A stretch of DNA of 7,150 nucleotides, from the NCBI GenBank assembly GCA_915275065.1, contig CAJZGD010000125.1:1-7150 (forward strand). Reading direction: 5' to 3'. How positions within the stretch are numbered: position 1 is the first letter of the stretch; every line of letters begins with the position of its first letter. Positions 1-5,000 of this stretch are shown piece by piece. The notes under the pieces are model-generated. The model saw only the letters and a program-made list of their open reading frames with translations, searched no databases and was not told the DNA's origin. Source of the DNA: an uncultured Corynebacterium sp. (GTDB lineage: Bacteria; Actinomycetota; Actinomycetes; Mycobacteriales; Mycobacteriaceae). The translations under genes and the position numbers were made by a program.

Positions 1-101
1 TTGTTATAGAGGATAAGCGTCTTGGGGATACAGAAAATCCGGTGCCATACGCTAGGACGCTTTACAGGAGTAAAGATAAAGGGCATCCATCCTGCTCTTA
101 G
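1..101 (+). CDS. 3' end of a four-cysteine membrane-anchored family protein (copy 1, cut by window start)
   Basis: Only the last 33 or so codons are present; the first full codon is at 3-5 and the stop is TAG at 99-101. The readable peptide begins VIEDKRLGDTENP and ends HPSCS. It aligns with the C-terminus of the gene at 346-897 (VIEDKRIGDTEDP ... PPCSVGSR), including the last conserved cysteine. By my hand alignment the first 46 bases match 782-827 at about 40 positions, so this is a recent paralogue rather than a chance ORF. The function is unknown. The rest of the gene lies to the left of the window, so its truncation is an artefact of the window edge and not evidence of decay. Confidence 0.72.
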   Translation, partial: VIEDKRLGDTENPVPYARTLYRSKDKGHPSCS

Positions 102-137
102 AGGTTCGTTTGGCTAGAAGATCACCCAGGTGAATTT

Positions 138-224
138 ATGGGAAGAAGCTATAAGTTAGATGGTAAATTGTGCAATGCATGTTATCTAGCGTGTCCTTAT
201 CGGATTTTCTACCTGTTGGTGTGA
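138..224 (+). CDS. Possible 28-residue cysteine-containing small ORF
   Basis: An ATG at 138 is preceded by AGGTGA (128-133), a fair Shine-Dalgarno sequence four bases upstream, and the frame stays open to TGA at 222-224. The short peptide contains CNACYLAC (cysteines at residues 12, 15 and 19, a CX2CX3C pattern) and a hydrophobic end IFYLLV. I do not recognise it. It lies in the AT-rich gap between two paralogues. An ORF of this length is common by chance, so the call rests only on the ribosome binding site and the cysteine clustering. Confidence 0.18.
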   Translation: MGRSYKLDGKLCNACYLACPYRIFYLLV

Positions 225-295
225 ATAGATTTTCGCAGCGGCTGAATAGACTTCTCTTATTCTTCAAGAGGTGGTTATGTGCTGGTGAGCCGGAT

Positions 296-301
296 TATAT
301 T
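296..301 (+). promoter_or_regulatory. Candidate -10 element for the copy 2/copy 3 gene pair
   Basis: TATATT at 296-301 fits the corynebacterial TAnAnT-type -10 and lies about 45 bases before the ATG at 346, which would give a leader of roughly 38 bases. No convincing -35 is seen, which is common in corynebacteria. The region is AT-rich, so similar hexamers can arise by chance. Confidence 0.28.
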
Positions 302-345
302 TTCCAAGTGACCGGATAAGTTTCTATCGTTATGGGCATAGTCGC

Positions 346-897
346 ATGAAGAAAAATATCATTATTGTTTTAGTACTGTCTTTATGGTTTATGAGTGCGT
401 ATTGGCTTGGTAGTTATTACCGGCGTGCGCAGTTAGCGGGCGTTGCGATACAAAAATATGTAGATGTGCTTGATGCTGAGTCGATGGATCCACAATGCAC
501 CCTAGAACACTGCCCCAATTCCAGCAAGTCGCTTCCTGGGATGCCGGCGGATAGAGCACTATTTACTAGCAATGAGCGGTTTAATATGGAAGTAAAAGGT
601 CCTGCGACAACCACCGAATTTGCCATTAAACAAGTAACAAAGAAAAATGATGGAACGGTGGAAGCTATGGCGTACGTGACAACCACTAAATGCTATTTTC
701 CTGAAGATGCTAGACCTTACGGTAGTGCTACGGATCTTCTTCTAATTACTTTAGCTCCCAGCACCATCAAAGGCGAATACGTTGTTATAGAGGACAAGCG
801 CATCGGGGATACAGAAGATCCGCTGCCGCCACACGCCCCGACCCTGTACAGAGGCAATCGCAAAGCTGACCCGCCCTGTTCCGTAGGCTCCCGATAA
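346..897 (+). CDS. Hypothetical membrane-anchored four-cysteine protein (copy 2)
   Basis: A 183-residue protein that I do not recognise. Residues 1-4 are basic and residues 5-24 form one hydrophobic segment, either an uncleaved N-terminal anchor or a signal peptide, so most of the chain is predicted to lie outside the membrane. The outer domain has four cysteines (C51, C56, C116, C178). The strongest block is EHC-x-NSSKSLPGMP (residues 55-67), followed by DRALFT; later conserved blocks are TKCY (115-117 region), PYGSA and LAPSTIKGEYVV. All of these recur in the neighbour at 899-1501. No in-frame upstream start exists (an in-frame TGA is at 286-288), and the ribosome binding site is poor. The first 450 bases are AT-rich (roughly 45% GC), whereas about 800-897 is much richer in GC. 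Four cysteines outside the membrane would suit two disulfides; that is inference. Confidence 0.82.
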   Translation: MKKNIIIVLVLSLWFMSAYWLGSYYRRAQLAGVAIQKYVDVLDAESMDPQCTLEHCPNSSKSLPGMPADRALFTSNERFNMEVKGPATTTEFAIKQVTKKNDGTVEAMAYVTTTKCYFPEDARPYGSATDLLLITLAPSTIKGEYVVIEDKRIGDTEDPLPPHAPTLYRGNRKADPPCSVGSR

Positions 898-898
898 G

Positions 899-1501
899 AT
901 GATTGCGCACAAGAATACTACTGTGGTGAATAAGAAATTTGTCGCTGTTGGTTTTCTCCTGTGGCTGGTCAGTGCCGTGGCCTATGTGCTTTATACGGTG
1001 CCGTTCTATTCCGAGGAAGAGCGCCAACGCATCCGTGCGGTAGGGGTTGCCGTCGAAAAGTATGGGGCGATCTTGGACGCCGAATGGATGGATGAAAATT
1101 GCAGCCTAGAGCATTGCCTCAACTCCAGCAAGTCGCTGCCCGGCATGCCGCCGGATCGGGCGTTGTTTACCACGCACGAACGCACCAACATGGAGCGGCA
1201 CGGCCCCTATGCGCATCTCCAGCCGGTGACCACCATGAACATTTTTCGGATAACCGCACGCGACGACGGGACGGTCGAGGCGCTCACTCAAACTACCGTC
1301 ACCAAATGCTACAGTCCTGCCGACCCCGATCCTTATGGCAGTGCCTTGAACTTCTATGCGATCACCCTCGCCCCCAGCACGATCCGCGGCGAATACGTGG
1401 TCGTGGAGGACGTGTATTACGACGTCTTGAAACACCCATTGCCTGTCGACGCCCGCCCGGTGTATGTTGGCGAGCCGAAAAGCCTGCCACCATGCGCTTG
1501 A
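899..1501 (+). CDS. Hypothetical membrane-anchored four-cysteine protein (copy 3)
   Basis: A 200-residue paralogue of the preceding gene, starting one base after its TAA with no clear ribosome binding site, so translation is probably coupled and the two are co-transcribed. Residues 1-13 are polar or basic and residues 14-34 are hydrophobic (one anchor), followed by a charged SEEERQR stretch and the extracytoplasmic domain. Cysteines are at C68, C73, C137 and C199. The spacings C-x4-C and the 61 residues between the last two cysteines are identical to copy 2, and the blocks EHC, NSSKSLPGMP, DRALFT, TKCY, PYGSA and LAPSTI-GEYVV are shared. Base composition is about 60% or more GC, close to the core genes and unlike copy 2. 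Residue identity without base identity, the usual sign of selection on protein, supports a real gene. Function unknown. Confidence 0.84.
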   Translation: MIAHKNTTVVNKKFVAVGFLLWLVSAVAYVLYTVPFYSEEERQRIRAVGVAVEKYGAILDAEWMDENCSLEHCLNSSKSLPGMPPDRALFTTHERTNMERHGPYAHLQPVTTMNIFRITARDDGTVEALTQTTVTKCYSPADPDPYGSALNFYAITLAPSTIRGEYVVVEDVYYDVLKHPLPVDARPVYVGEPKSLPPCA

Positions 1502-1694
1502 TTCTCATGATAAAAGCCTTAAACTGCCCCCATTTGTACTTAGTAAAAATTTAACCTTGATGGTTGTTGTGGGAATCATGTATAAAATTGCCTTAAGCTG
1601 CATTATTGGCTAATTAAAGCCATTTATCAAGCATAATGATAGGTTTACTAAAGGTAGAAGTTTACCTAACTGTAACGGTATTTTAATTATTTTT

Positions 1695-1715
1695 AAGCTT
1701 CAGGGGCTTTTCTTC
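1695..1715 (+). terminator. Weak candidate terminator after the paralogue pair
   Basis: AAGCTT (1695-1700) can pair with GGGGCTT-type bases at 1704-1709, giving about six pairs including two G-U pairs and a three-base loop, followed by a T-rich run (TTTTCTTCT). It lies about 200 bases after the copy 3 stop and 60 bases before the next gene. The stem is weak, so this is only a possibility. Confidence 0.2.
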
Positions 1716-1726
1716 TAGCTAACTCT

Positions 1727-1737
1727 TATATTATAGT
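1727..1737 (+). promoter_or_regulatory. Candidate -10 element(s) for the small membrane protein gene
   Basis: Two overlapping hexamers, TATATT (1727-1732) and TATAGT (1732-1737), fit the actinobacterial TAnAnT -10 pattern about 40 bases before the ATG at 1773. No clear -35 is visible. AT-richness makes the exact choice uncertain. Confidence 0.35.
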
Positions 1738-1772
1738 TAATTTATATTTGAGCTTTGACTAATAGGAGACGC

Positions 1773-2093
1773 ATGATGAAAAGGGTGAGGCTGGCGTACC
1801 TGACGGGGGCGCTGACTGTGCTCATAAGTATGCTTGGTGCGCCAGCGTTGGCCGTCGCAGACACGATTATTTCCACTATTCCATCCAATACCGCCGAGAA
1901 TTATTTAGATCCCCACTCTGCTGTCGAACTGAACCGCGATCAACAAGCCGTTATGCCCAATTTCATTAAGGAATTTCTCAATTGTGGTGATGATGTGCTC
2001 GTGTTAAATATGGGAGCAATTATCCTAGTAGTTATGGGGATTGTGCTGTTATTCCTGGCTTGTTGGGGCTACAAACGCCCGGTCAAACAGTAG
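1773..2093 (+). CDS. Small secreted-then-anchored single-pass membrane protein of unknown function
   Basis: I chose ATG 1773 because AGGAG (1764-1768) lies just upstream; the adjacent ATG at 1776 is equally possible and has better spacing, while an in-frame TTG at 1755 lies before the ribosome binding site and is unlikely. The product is 106 residues. Residues 1-6 are basic (MMKRVR), residues 8-26 are hydrophobic, and an AVA-D junction near residue 29 looks like a signal peptidase I site. A polar stretch of about 45 residues follows. A second hydrophobic segment (VLVLNMGAIILVVMGIVLLF) is followed by ACWGYKRPVKQ, a short basic tail. The predicted topology is type I: a short outer domain and a single anchor. 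There is one outer cysteine (in FLNCGDD). The gene has no evident similarity to the four-cysteine family before it. I recognise no family. Confidence 0.75.
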   Translation: MMKRVRLAYLTGALTVLISMLGAPALAVADTIISTIPSNTAENYLDPHSAVELNRDQQAVMPNFIKEFLNCGDDVLVLNMGAIILVVMGIVLLFLACWGYKRPVKQ

Positions 2094-2290
2094 CAACGAA
2101 ACTACGCAATCTACCAATGAGGTACACTCCAATCGTGCTAACGAACCCCCGTTCGAGCGGGTGGGGTGGTGGTTGGCACGAGATTTTTATCAGCTAGTAT
2201 TCCTTGACCGATCGTGCCCCTAATGCCGGTGTCCCCAAATACTAGGTGGGAAAACTTGTTCGAATGAACTGAGGGCGGGGTGCAGGCATA

Positions 2291-2332
2291 AGAAAATCCC
2301 GAGGCTAGAGGTAAGCCAGACAGCCTCGGGAT
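2291..2332 (-). terminator. Rho-independent terminator of the lipoprotein gene (11-bp perfect stem)
   Basis: ATCCCGAGGCT (2296-2306) and AGCCTCGGGAT (2322-2332) are perfect reverse complements around a 15-base loop. On the minus strand the hairpin is followed by TTTCTTATG, a T-rich tract, 28 bases past the stop of the minus-strand gene at 2360-2950. The plus-strand side lacks a good T-run, so any effect on transcripts coming from the left would be weaker. Confidence 0.85.
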
Positions 2333-2359
2333 ATTATCTGCAATCAGTAATTCTGTATT

Positions 2360-2950
2360 CTACTCACTATTAGCGGCGCTCGTGGTCGTCGTGGTAGTGG
2401 TGCTCGTCTCACTTTCATGGTGGGCCTCGGTGCCGGTCTGCCGATTCACCTTGCCCGACTCCAACACCGGTGCGGCCACAGCAGCCCGGGCGGTCACCTG
2501 GCCGGAATCGAAATCAAACACCACATCCTTCGTGCCACCCAGCGGGAAACCGGGATTATCCGCGGTCGTGGTCACATGGGTGACGCAGGCACCTTCCGGC
2601 TCGGTCAGCTTTGCCATCTCCGAGGGAATGCCACCAACCAGATTGCATCCGGCCTTAAACTCGGTGGTGCCATCAATGGCGACCTCCTGGCCGTCAATCG
2701 TGATCTTCTCTAACTTATGGGTGGCGTCCCGCTTCTTGTCCTGGTTGATGGCGGTGAACTTCACACCAGTCTCACCATCTTCGGTCACATGAATGGTGAC
2801 ATCCCGGACGGCGATAGTATTATCGCTAGAGTTCACTGAAGCACCATCGACGGCGGCAACCTGATCCGATGTTTGGGTGATTTGGCCAGCAGAGCAAGAA
2901 GCCAGCAATAGCGCAGAAGTGGCCGCAATAAAAATCTTCAGGGGCTTCAC
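2360..2950 (-). CDS. lpqE: LpqE-type secreted lipoprotein
   Basis: The product is 196 residues from a GTG start. Its signal peptide VKPLKIFIAATSALLLASC ends in a lipobox (LASC, cysteine 19), so it should be lipidated and held on the outer face of the membrane. I chose GTG 2948-2950 because GGAGG (plus-strand CCTCC, 2959-2963) sits eight bases upstream. A longer reading from the ATG at 2963-2965 would place that ribosome binding site inside the gene. The mature domain includes NTIAVRDVTIHV and two further cysteines (about 102 and 122) that could pair. The C-terminus is a Thr/Ser tail with seven consecutive threonines (about 184-190). The symbol rests mainly on synteny: in mycobacteria lpqE is divergent from carD. 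The molecular role is not settled by sequence. Confidence 0.8.
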   Translation of the reverse strand: MKPLKIFIAATSALLLASCSAGQITQTSDQVAAVDGASVNSSDNTIAVRDVTIHVTEDGETGVKFTAINQDKKRDATHKLEKITIDGQEVAIDGTTEFKAGCNLVGGIPSEMAKLTEPEGACVTHVTTTADNPGFPLGGTKDVVFDFDSGQVTARAAVAAPVLESGKVNRQTGTEAHHESETSTTTTTTTSAANSE

Positions 2951-2993
2951 GTGTTCATCCTCCATCGGGGGTAGGGATCGTTAATCTTTTTAC

Positions 2994-3028
2994 ACTTTAG
3001 TCTGTTTTCCGTGGTAGCACACAGTCAA
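2994..3028 (-). promoter_or_regulatory. Candidate promoter of the lipoprotein gene
   Basis: On the minus strand, TTGACT (plus positions 3023-3028) resembles a -35, and TAAAGT (plus 2994-2999) fits TAnAnT as a -10, about 45 bases before the GTG start. The 23-base spacer is longer than ideal, so either element may be wrong. TTGACT overlaps the left arm of the inverted repeat at 3025-3084. Confidence 0.28.
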
Positions 3029-3084
3029 AACCCAACAGATAAAACCAAACGGGGTGAACCAAAAGGGGGAGATTTGGGTTTTGA
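3025..3084. repeat. Perfect 11-bp inverted repeat in the divergent lpqE/carD promoter region
   Basis: TCAAAACCCAA (3025-3035) and TTGGGTTTTGA (3074-3084) are exact reverse complements separated by 38 bases. The right arm is itself nested in a second dyad, GAGATT (3069-3074) and AATCTC (3084-3089). The repeat lies upstream of both genes, so it is more likely a protein-binding site or DNA structure than a terminator; no T-tract pattern fits. Confidence 0.6.
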
Positions 3085-3129
3085 ATCTCACATTTGAGCC
3101 GTCGAAAAGCAAAGAAAACCACCGTGGCA

Positions 3130-3138
3130 TGCTAAAAT
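3130..3138 (+). promoter_or_regulatory. Extended -10 promoter of carD
   Basis: TGCTAAAAT (3130-3138) is an extended -10: TGN followed by TAAAAT, which fits TAnAnT. Transcription would begin near 3145, giving a leader of about 26 bases that holds the GGGAGGA ribosome binding site (3157-3163) seven bases before the ATG. No good -35 is seen at the usual distance. Confidence 0.5.
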
Positions 3139-3170
3139 CGGCCGGTAACTGTCTTTGGGAGGAACATTTT

Positions 3171-3761
3171 ATGGAATTCAAGGTGGGCGACACTGTTGTT
3201 TATCCCCATCATGGTGCGGCCGTAATCGAAGCGATCGAACAGCGGGAAATGGGTGGTGAAACCCTGGAATACCTCGTGTTGCAAATCCACCAATCCGATC
3301 TTGTAGTCCGGGTACCCTCGAAGAACGCCGAGACAGTCGGCGTGCGCGACGTCGTGGGCGAGGCCGGGCTGCGGAAAGTCTTCGGCTTCCTGCGCGAAAC
3401 CGATGTGGAAGAAGCCGGCAACTGGTCCCGCCGATTCAAGGCAAACCAGGAACGCCTCGCATCCGGCGACGTCAATAAAGTGGCCGAAGTGGTGCGGGAC
3501 CTGTGGCGCCGTGACCAGGGCAAAGGTCTATCCGCCGGAGAGAAACGCATGCTCGCCAAGGCCCGGCAGGTGCTGGTTGGCGAACTCGCCCTCGCCGAAA
3601 TCAAAGACGAAGCCAAAGCCAACGAACTGCTTGCCGAAGTCGATGCCACCATCGTGCGCCACCGGCTTCAGGGCGGCGACGACACCCCCGAACCCAAGCA
3701 GCCACAGCCAATCATCGACGAAGACGACACCGATCTCGACGACCTCAACTTCGACGACTAA
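3171..3761 (+). CDS. carD: CarD, RNA polymerase-binding transcription regulator
   Basis: CarD binds the RNA polymerase beta subunit and stabilises the open complex, acting at many promoters including those for rRNA. The 196-residue product starts MEFKVGDTVVYPHHGAAVIE, as M. tuberculosis CarD does nearly residue for residue. The N-terminal RNA polymerase-interacting domain (about 1-50) keeps R25 and R47, and the helical DNA-binding domain (about 75-155) keeps the wedge tryptophan W85 in NWSRR-KAN and the block ASGDVNKVAEVVRDLWRRDQ. The ATG at 3171 follows GGGAGGA with ideal spacing; an in-frame ATG at 3054 would lie upstream of the promoter. The M. tuberculosis protein is about 162 residues; this one adds an acidic, proline-containing tail (about 168-196, 12 Asp/Glu). 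It is the first gene of the rightward cluster, three bases before ispD. Confidence 0.97.
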   Translation: MEFKVGDTVVYPHHGAAVIEAIEQREMGGETLEYLVLQIHQSDLVVRVPSKNAETVGVRDVVGEAGLRKVFGFLRETDVEEAGNWSRRFKANQERLASGDVNKVAEVVRDLWRRDQGKGLSAGEKRMLAKARQVLVGELALAEIKDEAKANELLAEVDATIVRHRLQGGDDTPEPKQPQPIIDEDDTDLDDLNFDD

Positions 3762-3764
3762 CCC

Positions 3765-4448
3765 ATGCCCACAAACCCCATGGTCATCGCCATCATCGCC
3801 GCAGCCGGCCAGGGCGCCAGGCTGGGGGCCGACCTGCCCAAAGCCTACGTGGAATTAGCCGGCCGGACCCTCATGGAACACAGCGTGCGCGCCATGATCG
3901 ACGCCGGAGTCGACCGCATCATCGTGCTCGTCAACCCCGCCATGGAAGAAACCGCCCGCCGCATCCTTGCCGACTACCCCAATGTGCAACTAGTGCACGG
4001 CGCCGGTGAACGCGTCGACTCCGTGTGGCGGGGCATCCAAGCCATCCCCACCACCGACGACGATGCCGTTGTGCTCATTCACGACAGCGCCCGCGCACTC
4101 ACCCCACCCGACATGATCCGCCGAGTTGCCCAGGCCGTCACCGGCGACGTTCGGGCGGCCATCCCCGTGTTGCCGGTCACTGACACCATCAAACGGGTCG
4201 CCGACACGGTGGTCGTCGACACCCCGGCGCGCGCCGACCTACGGATCGTGCAAACCCCCCAGGCCTTCCGGCTCGGGACCCTCCGTGAGGCCAATCAAAC
4301 ATATTTTCGGGACCCGAGTTTTGTCGTCACCGACGACGCCAGCCTCGTCGAACACCTCAATATCCCGGTGCATTGCGTGCCCGGGGACCCGCTCGCCCTG
4401 AAGATCACCACACCCATCGACCTTACGTTAGCTGCCGCATTATTATGA
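3765..4448 (+). CDS. ispD: 2-C-methyl-D-erythritol 4-phosphate cytidylyltransferase
   Basis: IspD joins MEP and CTP to give CDP-methylerythritol, the third step of the cytosolic MEP isoprenoid pathway. The protein has 227 residues, the usual length. It shows the nucleotide-binding loop AAAGQGARLGADLPKAY (R19 and K26 matching E. coli R20 and K27), IHDSARALTPP (106-115), PVTDTIKRV (D140, K143), R156 before QTPQAF, and TDDASLVE and LKITTPIDL near the C-terminus. The family often has HDAAR; here it reads HDSAR. The start is ATG 3765, three bases after the carD stop; a second ATG at 3780 is also possible. Neither has a clear ribosome binding site, so translation is probably coupled to carD. The stop overlaps the ispF start. 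Confidence 0.96.
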   Translation: MPTNPMVIAIIAAAGQGARLGADLPKAYVELAGRTLMEHSVRAMIDAGVDRIIVLVNPAMEETARRILADYPNVQLVHGAGERVDSVWRGIQAIPTTDDDAVVLIHDSARALTPPDMIRRVAQAVTGDVRAAIPVLPVTDTIKRVADTVVVDTPARADLRIVQTPQAFRLGTLREANQTYFRDPSFVVTDDASLVEHLNIPVHCVPGDPLALKITTPIDLTLAAALL

Positions 4449-4927
4449 TCATTCCCCGTGTAGGTATTGCCGCCGACGCCCACCAGATTGAAGCAGGAAA
4501 ACCCTGCTACATCGCGTGTCTTCACTTCCCGGACGTTGCCGGGTGCGAGGGCCATAGCGACGGCGATGTGGTGGCCCACGCCATGGTTGACGCCCTGCTG
4601 TCCGCCGCGAACCTGGGCGATCTGGGTAGCTTCGTCGGCGTGGGTCGTAAAGAATACGACAACGTGTCCGGGGAGCGACTCTTGCGGGAATGCCGCGAGC
4701 TCCTGGAGTCGAACGGGTTTTCAATCGGGAATGTGGCTGCCCAACTGATTGGGCAAACCCCGAAGCTGGGGCCGCGCCGGGAGGAGGCGGAAAAAAAGAT
4801 CAGCGACATTGTGGGGGCGCCCGTGTCGGTTTCCGCAACCACCACGGATCACATGGGGTTTACCGGTAGCGGTGAGGGTCGGGCCGCCATTGCCACCGCC
4901 GTCGTGTGGGTGGCCGACAATTCCTGA
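4445..4927 (+). CDS. ispF: 2-C-methyl-D-erythritol 2,4-cyclodiphosphate synthase
   Basis: IspF cyclises CDP-methylerythritol 2-phosphate to MEcPP with release of CMP, in a homotrimer with a zinc ion. The product has 160 residues, the family length. Metal ligands are visible: D11 and H13 (in AADAHQ) and H45 (in GHSDGDVVAHAMVDAL). The closing block ATTTDHMGFTGSGEGRAA (131-148) is the CDP-binding signature. The ATG at 4445 overlaps the ispD stop as ATGA, so the two are translationally coupled. An upstream in-frame ATG at 4373 would overlap ispD by 76 bases and give an N-terminus foreign to the family. IspE, the step between, is not in this window. Confidence 0.96.
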   Translation: MIIPRVGIAADAHQIEAGKPCYIACLHFPDVAGCEGHSDGDVVAHAMVDALLSAANLGDLGSFVGVGRKEYDNVSGERLLRECRELLESNGFSIGNVAAQLIGQTPKLGPRREEAEKKISDIVGAPVSVSATTTDHMGFTGSGEGRAAIATAVVWVADNS

Positions 4928-4987
4928 CCAAGACTTGGCTGGGCTCCGACCCGGCGTCGATAGGCGCGTCGAAAAGCGAGCATCTAC

Positions 4988-4993
4988 TACACT
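4988..4993 (+). promoter_or_regulatory. Internal -10 element for a leaderless cysS transcript
   Basis: TACACT (4988-4993) fits the actinobacterial TAnAnT -10. Seven bases lie between it and the GTG start, which places the likely first transcribed base at the start codon itself (G5001). There is no Shine-Dalgarno sequence before the GTG, as expected for a leaderless message. The -35 region is not recognisable. Confidence 0.55.
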
Positions 4994-5000
4994 GGGGCGT

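Larger units (their letters stand above)
1502..1772. other. AT-rich intergenic gap with imperfect direct repeats and a small palindrome
   Basis: This 271-base gap is markedly AT-rich compared with the genes around it. It holds an imperfect direct repeat: 1506-1527 and 1577-1601 both read CATG-(T)ATAAAA-(TT)-GCCTTAA-R-CTGC, with one substitution and a few gap bases. A small inverted repeat, AGGTA (1652-1656) and TACCT (1663-1667), flanks a six-base spacer. I see no gene or RNA gene in it. Confidence 0.4.

Noticed and set aside
417..1191. Minus-strand ORFs opposite copies 2 and 3 that resemble each other (both contain PGSDLLEL)
   Set aside because: Their likeness is the mirror of the conserved plus-strand block NSSKSLPGMP. 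They have no ribosome binding site or independent feature.
1099..1554. Alternative-frame plus-strand ORF within copy 3
   Set aside because: It overlaps copy 3 in another frame, and the copy 3 frame is supported by paralogue conservation.
2140..2170. GTTCGAG motif resembling a tRNA T-loop
   Set aside because: The flanking bases do not form a five-pair T-stem, and no acceptor, D or anticodon arms are found around it.
2041..2223. Plus-strand ORF of 60 codons overlapping the end of the small membrane gene
   Set aside because: No ribosome binding site, overlaps a better-supported gene, and has no recognisable composition or motif.
3054..3170. Upstream ATG extending carD by 39 codons
   Set aside because: It lies upstream of the likely promoter. 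ATG 3171 has an ideal ribosome binding site and gives the family N-terminus.
4749..5000. Upstream extension of cysS over ispF
   Set aside because: It would run out of frame through ispF and add 84 residues foreign to cysteinyl-tRNA synthetases.
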